From Clostridia bacterium (GTDB lineage: Bacteria; Bacillota; Clostridia; Oscillospirales; Acutalibacteraceae): a stretch of DNA of 42,043 nt. Each line of letters opens with the position of its first letter. Position 1 is the first letter of the stretch. Position numbers and translations under genes: made by a program. This document shows positions 18,516-26,596 of the stretch, piece by piece. The notes under the pieces were generated by a model, which worked only from the letters and a program-made list of their open reading frames with translations, did no database searches and had not been told where the DNA came from. The stretch lies in NCBI GenBank assembly GCA_017631955.1, contig JAGBSJ010000008.1:1-42043 (forward strand). The letters run 5' to 3'.

Positions 18516-20516
18516 TTATTCTTCAACTACTGCTTCTTCTGCAGCTGCTTCTACTACTTCTTCAACAGGAGCTTCTTCAACTACAGGTGGCTCAATAAGA
18601 GCTTTGATTGAAAGACTAACGCGTTTCTTATCAAAGTCGATTTCCATAATCTTTGCCTTAACAACATCGCCTACTTTAAGTACTTCTGCAGGAGTACCGA
18701 TGTGTTTATGTGAAATCTGTGAAATGTGAACAAGACCATCAATGCCAGGAATAATCTGTGCAAATGCGCCGAATGATGTGATACTTACAATCTTTGCATC
18801 AACTTCACTGTCAACAGGATAATCACGCTTAAGAATTTCCCATGGATTATCTTCAACTTTCTTATAACCAAGTGAAATCTTCTTGTTTTCTCTGTCAAGT
18901 TCTTTAACGTAAACTTCAACAGTATCGCCAACGCTTACAACCTCTGATGGGTGCTTAATTCTCTGCCATGAAAGTTCAGAGATATGTACCATACCGTCAA
19001 CACCACCAAGGTCAACGAATGCACCATAGTTTGTAAGACTTCTAACTGTGCCTGTGTAAACTGCACCTTCTGTGACATTTGCCCAGAATGCATCTTCAAC
19101 TTCTCTACGTTTTGAAGCAGCAACTTCACGGATTGAGCCAACTACTCTTCTCTTCTGCTTATTAACTTCAATAATCTTGTATTCAACTTCAGTCTTAACA
19201 AGGTCTTCAAGAGAATCATTTCTTCTCATCTTTGCAAGTGAAGCAGGAACAAATACTTTAATAGCACCGCTCTGTACAAATACACCTTTGTTGTCGCCAA
19301 CAATACCTGTAACAACGCCTGTGTGGATTGTGTCGTCTGCTTCAACGTTTTCCCAAACTGAATCACGGTCATAAAGACGTTTTGAAAGAATAATTGTACC
19401 TTCAACATCATTTGTCTTCATAATGCGAAGTTTGATTTCATCGCCAACTTTAAGCTCTGCTTTTGGGTCAGCTGATGGGTCATCACTATATTCATCAAAA
19501 GACACATAGCCAGTGTGCTTTCTGCCTGCGATTTCAACTTGAATTTCAGTTGCTGTAAAGCCAATAACTGTACCAACAACATTTTTATCAAAACTCATTG
19601 AGTTGAATGATTCTTCAAGCATCTGCTCAAAGCCGGTCTCCTCCATATTCATTGTGTTTGCGTTTTCAAATTTCTCGGACATAGTTCTTATTACCTCCTT
19701 AATTATACTGTCAGGTGTTGATGCACCGGCAGTAACGCCTATTGACTGAACATCACATAAAGCTATGTCCCGAAGCTCTTCTGCTGTTTCAATCAAATAA
19801 GTCGGGCAGTTGGGTTCACATACTGATTTTAATTTTGCAGTATTTGAACTTGTTCGACCACCAACAATTATCATAATATCATTTTCTTTTGATAATTTCA
19901 GCGCCTCTGCCTGTCTTTCTTCGGTCGCATTACATATTGTATCAAAAATTATTGCATTTGTATATAGTAATTTTACTTTTTTTACACATTTTTTCCATTC
20001 TTTTGTGCTAAAAGTTGTTTGAGAAACTACTAAAAAGGGGTTTTCTGTTGAAAAGCTGTTTTTTGCGAAAATTTCGTTCAATTCATCTTCTGAATTAAAC
20101 ACGAAACAATCACCATTACAATAACTTTTAATTCCGATTACTTCTGGATGGTTTTTATCACCAGCGATTAACACAGGCATATCAGAAGACGATTCTTTCT
20201 GAACAATTTTATGAATCTTTTTAACAAAAGGACAAGTTGCATCAATATAATCAAGAGAATTGTCGATACAATATTTTAGAATGTTTTGTTCAACGCCATG
20301 AGTACGTATAACAACTTTTTTATTGTTAACTGCATCACTTATATTGTTAATGATATTAACGCCTTTACTTTCTAAATCAGCAACAACCTGTGGATTATGA
20401 ATAATTGGACCAAGTGTGCAAACATTTACACCATCCGCAACCAAATCATAAAGCATATTGACTGCTCGATTGACACCAAAGCAAAATCCGGCAGTTTTAG
20501 CAAGAGTTATTTTCAT
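18516..20516 (-). CDS. ispH: 4-hydroxy-3-methylbut-2-enyl diphosphate reductase fused to ribosomal protein S1 domains
   Basis: A 666-residue fusion. Residues 1-~285 are IspH/LytB, the last MEP-pathway enzyme, which makes isopentenyl and dimethylallyl diphosphate using a 4Fe-4S cluster held by C12, C95 and C195; the AGFCFGVNRAV and YIDATCPFV motifs are intact. Residues ~310-640 hold four S1 RNA-binding repeats (the third, YTGTVRSLTNYGAFVDLGGV, is the most typical), and the tail is Glu/Ala/Val-rich. This fusion is a known Clostridia arrangement and usually supplies the only S1 protein. The start overlaps the plsC stop by 4 bases (ATGA). It is the last gene of the rpiR-cmk operon. Confidence 0.95.
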   Translation of the reverse strand: MKITLAKTAGFCFGVNRAVNMLYDLVADGVNVCTLGPIIHNPQVVADLESKGVNIINNISDAVNNKKVVIRTHGVEQNILKYCIDNSLDYIDATCPFVKKIHKIVQKESSSDMPVLIAGDKNHPEVIGIKSYCNGDCFVFNSEDELNEIFAKNSFSTENPFLVVSQTTFSTKEWKKCVKKVKLLYTNAIIFDTICNATEERQAEALKLSKENDIMIIVGGRTSSNTAKLKSVCEPNCPTYLIETAEELRDIALCDVQSIGVTAGASTPDSIIKEVIRTMSEKFENANTMNMEETGFEQMLEESFNSMSFDKNVVGTVIGFTATEIQVEIAGRKHTGYVSFDEYSDDPSADPKAELKVGDEIKLRIMKTNDVEGTIILSKRLYDRDSVWENVEADDTIHTGVVTGIVGDNKGVFVQSGAIKVFVPASLAKMRRNDSLEDLVKTEVEYKIIEVNKQKRRVVGSIREVAASKRREVEDAFWANVTEGAVYTGTVRSLTNYGAFVDLGGVDGMVHISELSWQRIKHPSEVVSVGDTVEVYVKELDRENKKISLGYKKVEDNPWEILKRDYPVDSEVDAKIVSITSFGAFAQIIPGIDGLVHISQISHKHIGTPAEVLKVGDVVKAKIMEIDFDKKRVSLSIKALIEPPVVEEAPVEEVVEAAAEEAVVEE

Positions 20517-21157
20517 TTACATTCCTCCCAAAGATGAACAATTTCATCCATAACTCTCTTTGCCACACGTTTATTTTCAGATGTTTTTCCGCCATCTGTA
20601 AATCCCATATCACTATAACGGATTGGTTCACCGAATTTCACAACAACTCTAGAACCCTTTTTATCCTTATCTTCCATAAAAATTGCAGTTGGAACAATAT
20701 CTGCACATGCATGACGTGCTATGTAGCCAACGCCCGATTTTGCTTCGTGTGGCACGCCATCTACGGAGCGAGTACCCTCAGGGAAAATACAGAGTACTTC
20801 TCCCCTGCGAACAAGTTCAACAGCATAATTGATTGCTCTCATATCGCCCTTACCACGCATAATAGGGAAACCATTCAAACCAATAATTGCTTTTGCTAGC
20901 AAAGGATTTTTGAACAATTCATATTTTGCAATATAGTAAAACAAGCGTTTTGATGCCATTGCAATCAATAAAGGGTCAAATTCTGTAACATGATTCGGTG
21001 CAATAATAAAGCCACCACTATGTTCAATGTTTTCGAGACCTATGTACTCAACCTTATAATATGAATTGCAAAAAAGATTTCCGACTGGTCTTATCACATT
21101 CATTAAATTGCGCTTTTTGAATTCACCAAAATTATAATTGTTGAATTTATCAGACAT
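20513..21157 (-). CDS. plsC: 1-acyl-sn-glycerol-3-phosphate acyltransferase
   Basis: A 214-residue membrane-associated acyltransferase that makes phosphatidic acid from lysophosphatidic acid. The catalytic motif is NHVTEFD (the NHxxxxD box), with FPIMRGKGD and the phosphate-binding FPEGTRS following, and a VPTAI-type final motif. It overlaps cmk by one base upstream and ispH by four downstream, the usual Clostridia order cmk-plsC-ispH. Confidence 0.92.
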   Translation of the reverse strand: MSDKFNNYNFGEFKKRNLMNVIRPVGNLFCNSYYKVEYIGLENIEHSGGFIIAPNHVTEFDPLLIAMASKRLFYYIAKYELFKNPLLAKAIIGLNGFPIMRGKGDMRAINYAVELVRRGEVLCIFPEGTRSVDGVPHEAKSGVGYIARHACADIVPTAIFMEDKDKKGSRVVVKFGEPIRYSDMGFTDGGKTSENKRVAKRVMDEIVHLWEECK

Positions 21158-21819
21158 TATAATTTCTCCTCAACTGTTTCTACTATTTTATTAATTGATT
21201 CTTCAAGCGAATAATTTGTTGTATTAACAATTACTGAATCTTCTGCAGGTTTTAAAGGTGCAATTTCACGATGAGAGTCGTTATAATCACGTACTCGTAA
21301 ATCATAAAGTACTTCTTGATATGTAACTGTGCTACCTTTTTCCTGAAGTTCCTTGTATCTTCTCATTGCTCTTTCTGTATCATCAGCAGTCAAAAAGATT
21401 TTAACTTGGGCATTAGGAAGAACAACAGTGCCGATATCACGGCCATCCATAATGCAGTTGTTTTTAGCGGCAATATCACGCTGCAAATCGAACAAGAATG
21501 CACGAACTGATGGAATTGCAGAAACATTAGATGCAGCCATTGATGCCTCAGGGAGTCTGATTTCTATTGAAACGTCGTCGCCATTAAGGAACACGTGTTG
21601 TACACCATCAATAAACTTTAATTCAACTGTAATTTCACTAAGTATTGCACCAACATTCTGGGCATCTGTTGTTTCAATACCTTTACGAAGACAATATACA
21701 CCAACGGCTCTATAAAGAGCACCTGTATCAACATAAATATAACCTAATTTCTGTGCAGCCGCACGAGCAACTGTACTTTTACCTGCACCTGCAGGTCCGT
21801 CAATAGCAACATTAATCAT
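21157..21819 (-). CDS. cmk: Cytidylate kinase
   Basis: A 220-residue cytoplasmic kinase that phosphorylates CMP and dCMP with ATP. P-loop GPAGAGKST at 8-16, YVDTGALYRAVG for base contacts, and the DGRDIGTVVLPNAQVKIFLTA motif identify the true Cmk family, unlike the cytidylate-kinase-like protein at 5317-5946. The start at ATG 21819 is set by the P-loop distance and by AGAGAGG upstream; an open extension to 21855 lies in the preceding gene. Confidence 0.95.
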   Translation of the reverse strand: MINVAIDGPAGAGKSTVARAAAQKLGYIYVDTGALYRAVGVYCLRKGIETTDAQNVGAILSEITVELKFIDGVQHVFLNGDDVSIEIRLPEASMAASNVSAIPSVRAFLFDLQRDIAAKNNCIMDGRDIGTVVLPNAQVKIFLTADDTERAMRRYKELQEKGSTVTYQEVLYDLRVRDYNDSHREIAPLKPAEDSVIVNTTNYSLEESINKIVETVEEKL

Positions 21820-21823
21820 AATT

Positions 21824-23074
21824 TTAATTCCTCTCTGTATTACTTGCGGAAACACCCGCTAAATGTCCTGTAGAAAATGCGATTTGCAAGTTAAAACCAC
21901 CTGTATAACCATCGCAATCAATAACTTCGCCTGCAAAATATAATCCTTTACACAACTTACTTTCCATAGTTTTAGGGTTAATTTCACTGACTTTTATACC
22001 ACCTGCTGTAACAATCGCTTCAGAAATATCGTTAAAGTCCATAACGGTAAGTTTTATAGATTTGATTGTATCAACAAGCATTTTTCTCATTTCTTTTGTA
22101 ATCTGATTAATTTTTTCAGATTGCTTTATTCCTGAGGCCTTAAGCACAGGTGATATCAAAGATTTAGGCAATAACAATGCTAACACATTTGAAATTGATT
22201 TATTACTGTTATCTGCAAAATCGCGCAAAATTCTTGCATCAAGTTTTTCGTGAGAAAGTGCAGGTTTCAAGTCAAGATATATTTCATATCTGCCCTTTTC
22301 CATATCTCTCATATGGGCGCTTGCAGATAAAATCATTGGACCTGATACACCAAAATGTGTGAAAAGCATTTCACCGAAGTCGTCATAGATTTCTTTTTTC
22401 TTTTTTGTATCATAAACCTTAATTGCAACATTTTTGAGTGACAATCCCATACACTCACTGCAAAGTCCTTCACGGCAAACAAGAGCAGACAATGACGGTT
22501 TTAATTCTGTGACGGTATGTCCCACACTTTTAGCAAGTTTGTAGCCATCGCCACTTGAACCAGTACGCGGATAAGAAAGTCCACCTGTTGCAATTATAAC
22601 CGAATCGGCATAATAATTATTGCCTGACTCTGTTTCTACGCCTTTTACTTCTCCGTTTTCAGTAATTAAACTTGTTACTCGTTCAGTTTTACGTTTAACA
22701 CCTGAATCAGAAATATATCTATTAAGAGCATCAACAATATCAACTGCTTTATCACTTATAGGAAAAACTCTGTTACCACGCTCAACTTTTAATTCTACAC
22801 CATAATCTTCAAAGAAATCCATTACATCACGATTATCAAATGAAGAAAAAGCACTATAAAGAAATCTTCCGTTACCTGGAATATTTTGAATAAACGATTG
22901 AACGTCATCAACATTATTTGTTACGTTACATCTGCCCTTACCTGTTATCATAACTTTTCGGGCAATTTTTTCGTTACGCTCAAGAAGCAATACATTCGCA
23001 CCATTCTCCGCGGCAACTCCCGCCGCCATAGTGCCTGCGGCACCTGCTCCTATTGCAATTACCTTATTACTCAT
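21824..23074 (-). CDS. HI0933-family FAD-dependent oxidoreductase
   Basis: A 416-residue flavoprotein of the HI0933/YhiN type ('aminoacetone oxidase family' in many annotations). The N-terminal dinucleotide-binding motif is IGAGAAGTMAAGVAAENG, followed by GKGRCNVTNN, the GLSYPRTGSSGDGY motif and a C-terminal GGFNLQIAFSTG FAD-binding end. Its physiological substrate is not settled. ATG 23074 has GGTGGCG upstream and overlaps the rpiR stop by 8 bases; cmk follows after 4 bases. Confidence 0.9.
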   Translation of the reverse strand: MSNKVIAIGAGAAGTMAAGVAAENGANVLLLERNEKIARKVMITGKGRCNVTNNVDDVQSFIQNIPGNGRFLYSAFSSFDNRDVMDFFEDYGVELKVERGNRVFPISDKAVDIVDALNRYISDSGVKRKTERVTSLITENGEVKGVETESGNNYYADSVIIATGGLSYPRTGSSGDGYKLAKSVGHTVTELKPSLSALVCREGLCSECMGLSLKNVAIKVYDTKKKKEIYDDFGEMLFTHFGVSGPMILSASAHMRDMEKGRYEIYLDLKPALSHEKLDARILRDFADNSNKSISNVLALLLPKSLISPVLKASGIKQSEKINQITKEMRKMLVDTIKSIKLTVMDFNDISEAIVTAGGIKVSEINPKTMESKLCKGLYFAGEVIDCDGYTGGFNLQIAFSTGHLAGVSASNTERN

Positions 23075-23942
23075 TTTCGCCACCATCTGACTTATCATAA
23101 ACCTGATATTCGTCCCATATACTTTCAAGTTTATTAAAGTTGTTATACACTTCATCACGACGACTGAATGTAACCGCAACAATTAATGCATTAATTAAGC
23201 TTAGCGGTGCAACAAGAGAATCGACAACTGACACCATATCACTTTTTGCAACAAGAATATTATCAGCATATTCTGCAATGGGAGAATCGGCAGAATCGGT
23301 GATTGCAATAATTTTTGTACCTCTATCATTAATAAAACGAAGTGCGTTTATGGTCTGTTTTGAATAACGAGGGAAACTAATCGCAACACAAACATCATCC
23401 TCACTTATTCTAAACATCTGCTCAAACATTTCACTAGCACTTGAGGTATCAATCAACACAACATTTTCAAACACAGGATTTAAGTAAAAATACAGAAAAC
23501 TTGCTAATGACGCAGAACTACGAACGCCGAGTATATAAATTTTTCTTGCATTATTGATAATCTGTACTGCTTTTGAAAACTCCTCGGTAGAAATTTGTTC
23601 TAATGTATCACGAATAAGTTCAATGTCACCATTAAGAACTTTTTTAATGGCATCTTGCTCGCCTATTAGTGTACTTGAAACTTCCATACGCTGCACTGCG
23701 GTAAGTTTAGATTTAATCATCTGTTGAAGTTCTTTTTGAAGTTCCGGGTAACCTTTGAATCCCATTTCAGTTGCAAAACGAACAACGGTAGATTCACTTA
23801 CGCCTACTTTTTCGCCTAATTTTGATGCAGTCATAAAAGCTGCCTTGTCATAATTTTCAGTAATGTATGCAACAAGTTTTTTATGACCTTTTGATAATTT
23901 TTTATTTTTAATATCAACTTTTGACAAAATAAAGTTTTTCAC
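23067..23942 (-). CDS. MurR/RpiR-family transcriptional regulator
   Basis: A 291-residue regulator. An N-terminal RpiR-type helix-turn-helix (about 15-80; ASKLGEKVGVSESTVVRFA) is followed by a SIS sugar-phosphate-binding domain (about 115-255; ARKIYILGVRSSASL, SFPRYSKQTINAL, ITDSADSPIAEYAD). Such proteins sense phosphosugars and control sugar or amino-sugar genes. The start is GTG 23942 with AGGAG 8 bases upstream. It heads a housekeeping operon, so its true target may be elsewhere, for example the GH27 or GH20 genes; that is inference. Confidence 0.88.
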   Translation of the reverse strand: MKNFILSKVDIKNKKLSKGHKKLVAYITENYDKAAFMTASKLGEKVGVSESTVVRFATEMGFKGYPELQKELQQMIKSKLTAVQRMEVSSTLIGEQDAIKKVLNGDIELIRDTLEQISTEEFSKAVQIINNARKIYILGVRSSASLASFLYFYLNPVFENVVLIDTSSASEMFEQMFRISEDDVCVAISFPRYSKQTINALRFINDRGTKIIAITDSADSPIAEYADNILVAKSDMVSVVDSLVAPLSLINALIVAVTFSRRDEVYNNFNKLESIWDEYQVYDKSDGGENE

Positions 23943-23977
23943 AAAAACAACTCCTGAATATAAATTCAACAAAAAAT

Positions 23978-24006
23978 AATATACAAGTTTTCGTGTTGAA
24001 AATCAA
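23978..24006 (-). promoter_or_regulatory. Promoter of the rpiR-ispH operon
   Basis: Minus strand TTGATT (24006-24001), 17 bases, TATATT (23983-23978). A dyad TTCAACA (23965-23971) and TGTTGAA (23994-24000) brackets the -10 and could be an operator. Confidence 0.65.
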
Positions 24007-24030
24007 GCATTTTGCAAGATTTCCTGCAAT

Positions 24031-25206
24031 TTATTTCATTTTTATAAGAGAAAATGTCATTTCAGAAGAACAATTGCCTGTTTTATGCAAGGACAGATTA
24101 AATAAATCGCTTGATTTATTCTCAATTTCAAACACTCGTGATGCATCATCTGAATCAAGACTGACTATATCAGAATAATTCACTACAAATGGTATTTTAC
24201 AATTTTTTGCAAGTTCACCAAGTTTGCTAGAAACACTTAAATTAAAACCTAATAATCTACAGTATGGTACTGGAATTTTCAAGTCAACTTTGGTGACATT
24301 CATTATGGCAGATAAAACTGCTCTTCTTATTCTTGAATGAGCAAATCGTTTCGTCTTAACTTTATCATAAATTTCATCAAGATTTGAACTTGTTTTGATT
24401 GCAGAGAGAATTCTATTTTCAAGACCCTCAGACATATTGGCAATTTCTGATTTTATATCATTAAATGAGCGCAAAACTGAAAGAGCTGAAATATTGAATT
24501 TATCTGCATTAATATACTCTCCATTATCTAATGCGGTTTTATATATTTCATACGCAATTTCAGGCACATATTTTTGAAAATCACTACCACTATTTATAAG
24601 ATTACGGATATGTGTTGCAGAAGCAAATTCGTTAATAGCAAAGTTATCGTTATAATCAGCACCTTTACGGTTTACCGTTATTGGAGTGATGTTATAGTTA
24701 TTCTTTTTTATTGCACTTATATATTCAATTGCGAGAATGTTATTAGGTGAAGAAATATCACAATCGCAATCATACTCATCAAACGCCAATTGTCTTGCAG
24801 TAGGATAACTAACGCCACTTTCAAGATGTTTTTTAATTTTGTTGTCAAAATCTTCTGAAAATAAAATTTCAACTGCATTTTCAAGTTGATTAATTGTTGT
24901 AATCTCTGTGCCAAATGCGATTTTATCACAACCAAATGAATCAAGAATTTTGACTGCACTTGATGCAAAAATCTCAGCACTTGCAGTCGCATATAAAAAT
25001 GGTAATTCAAGCACAATATCGGCACCATTCATAAGTGCTGATTTTACTCTATATTCTTTGGGGAAAATTGACGGCTCTCCCCTTTGTACAAAATTACCAC
25101 TCATTACACACACAACAGTATCTCCGTCTTTTTTGACAGAGTCAATTAAATATTTATGCCCGTTGTGAAACGGATTGAATTCACAAACAATACCGATTAT
25201 CGACAT
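24031..25206 (-). CDS. tmcAL: tRNA(Met) cytidine acetate ligase (YlbM family)
   Basis: A 391-residue cytoplasmic enzyme that uses ATP and acetate to acetylate the wobble cytidine of elongator tRNA-Met. The N-terminus GIVCEFNPFHNGHKYLI carries the HxGH nucleotidyl-transferase motif (H14, H17), SGNFVQRGEPSIFPK and LELPFLYATASAE follow, all markers of the TmcAL/YlbM family. The start ATG 25206 is preceded by AGAGGT. The divergent neighbour is acetate kinase, which handles the same substrate, and the two promoters overlap. Confidence 0.9.
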   Translation of the reverse strand: MSIIGIVCEFNPFHNGHKYLIDSVKKDGDTVVCVMSGNFVQRGEPSIFPKEYRVKSALMNGADIVLELPFLYATASAEIFASSAVKILDSFGCDKIAFGTEITTINQLENAVEILFSEDFDNKIKKHLESGVSYPTARQLAFDEYDCDCDISSPNNILAIEYISAIKKNNYNITPITVNRKGADYNDNFAINEFASATHIRNLINSGSDFQKYVPEIAYEIYKTALDNGEYINADKFNISALSVLRSFNDIKSEIANMSEGLENRILSAIKTSSNLDEIYDKVKTKRFAHSRIRRAVLSAIMNVTKVDLKIPVPYCRLLGFNLSVSSKLGELAKNCKIPFVVNYSDIVSLDSDDASRVFEIENKSSDLFNLSLHKTGNCSSEMTFSLIKMK

Positions 25207-25244
25207 AAAGTTACCTCTTTTCGAAAATATTGGTAAAACAAACC

Positions 25245-25273
25245 TTGAAATTCACTAAATATAAGTATATAAT
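25245..25273 (+). promoter_or_regulatory. ackA promoter
   Basis: TTGAAA (25245-25250), 17 bases, TATAAT (25268-25273). Its -10 lies on the opposite strand of the tmcAL -10. Confidence 0.8.
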
Positions 25274-25297
25274 AATACAGGTTTAATATTACTTCAA
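25269..25297 (-). promoter_or_regulatory. tmcAL promoter sharing its -10 with ackA
   Basis: Minus strand TTGAAG (25297-25292), 17 bases, TATTAT (25274-25269). It shares five of six -10 base pairs with the ackA promoter. Confidence 0.65.
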
Positions 25298-25323
25298 GTA
25301 AAACTTTGAATGGAGATGTAAAA

Positions 25324-26544
25324 ATGAAAGTTCTTGTTATTAACGCAGGTAGTTCATCACTTAAATATCAGCTTATTGATATGGATGATGAAAGTGTTAT
25401 CGCAAAAGGTATTTGCGAAAGAGTTGGTACAGATGGTGCTTGCATCACTTACAACACAAAAGATGGCGGTAAGATTACCATTGAATCCCCTATGAAAGAC
25501 CATACAGAAGCTTTTGGTGCAGTTAAAAAAGCTCTTACCGAAGGTGAAAACAAGGTTATTGATGATATCAGTGAAATCGCAGCTGTTGGTCATCGTGTTG
25601 TTCAGGGTGGTTCACTTTTCAATAAGAGTGTTCTTATAAATGACGATGTAATTGCTGGTATTGAAGGTCTTAACGACCTTGCTCCTCTTCACAACCCAGC
25701 AAATATTATGGGTATTAACGCAAGTATTGAGCTCTTTGGAAAAGAAGTTCCTCAAGTTGCTGTTTTTGACAACGCATTCCACAGTACAATGCCAGCAGAA
25801 GCTTATACTTTCCCTGTTCCTTATGAACTTGCACAGAAGCATTCAATTCGTCGCTACGGATTCCATGGTACATCACACAAGTTCGTAAGCTCAAGATGTG
25901 CTGAAGTTATGGGCAAAAACATTGAAGACCTTAAGATTGTTACTTGCCACCTTGGTAATGGTTCATCAATCACAGCTGTTAAAAATGGTAAAGTTATTGA
26001 TACAACAATGGGTCTTACTCCGCTTGATGGTGTAATTATGGGTACACGTTGTGGCAATATTGACCCATCAGTAGTACTTTTCCTTATGGAAAAAGAAAAT
26101 CTTTCAATTAAAGAAATGGATACTCTTCTTAACAAGAAATCTGGTATTGCAGCAATTTCTGGTGTTGGTTCTGACGACCGTGATGTTAAGAAAGAAATGC
26201 TTGAGAATAACAATGGTCTTGCTGAGCGTTGCGCACTTGCAAGAAACATTCAGGCATATGAAATTAAAAAATATATCGGTGCTTTTGCCGCTGCTATGGA
26301 TGGTGTTGATGCAATCGTATTCACAGGCGGTATCGGCGAAAACGCTGAAGATATGAGAACAAAAATCTGTAACGAACTTTCATACCTTGGTATTAAAGTT
26401 GATGAAGAAATCGGCAAAACTCTTATTAGAGGTGCTGAAGGTGAACTTTCAACTACAGATTCAAAAGTTAAGGTATTTGTTCTTCCTACAAACGAAGAGC
26501 TTGCTATTGCAAGAGACACAAGAGATATTGTAAACGCTCTTTAA
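25324..26544 (+). CDS. ackA: Acetate kinase
   Basis: A 406-residue cytoplasmic enzyme that interconverts acetyl phosphate plus ADP with acetate plus ATP, the ATP-yielding last step of acetate fermentation. MKVLVINAGSSSLKY, VFDNAFHSTMP, RRYGFHGTSHK, CHLGNGSSI and VFTGGIGENA are the conserved AckA motifs in order. ATG 25324 has GGAGATG at 25312-25318. No phosphotransacetylase gene is adjacent; the gene stands alone with its own promoter and terminator. Confidence 0.97.
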   Translation: MKVLVINAGSSSLKYQLIDMDDESVIAKGICERVGTDGACITYNTKDGGKITIESPMKDHTEAFGAVKKALTEGENKVIDDISEIAAVGHRVVQGGSLFNKSVLINDDVIAGIEGLNDLAPLHNPANIMGINASIELFGKEVPQVAVFDNAFHSTMPAEAYTFPVPYELAQKHSIRRYGFHGTSHKFVSSRCAEVMGKNIEDLKIVTCHLGNGSSITAVKNGKVIDTTMGLTPLDGVIMGTRCGNIDPSVVLFLMEKENLSIKEMDTLLNKKSGIAAISGVGSDDRDVKKEMLENNNGLAERCALARNIQAYEIKKYIGAFAAAMDGVDAIVFTGGIGENAEDMRTKICNELSYLGIKVDEEIGKTLIRGAEGELSTTDSKVKVFVLPTNEELAIARDTRDIVNAL

Positions 26545-26566
26545 TCTATAAAACTAGACAAAGATT

Positions 26567-26596
26567 AAGCCGTGCTGAAAAGCACGGCTTTTTTTA
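26567..26596 (+). terminator. ackA terminator
   Basis: AAGCCGTGCT (26567-26576), GAAA loop, AGCACGGCTT (26581-26590), then a T-run. It overlaps the stop codon of the convergent gene. Confidence 0.92.

Noticed and set aside
25854-26249. Long minus-strand frame opposite ackA
   Set aside because: It is antisense to a highly conserved, codon-biased gene, has no binding site and its translation has no recognisable domain; a by-product of codon bias.
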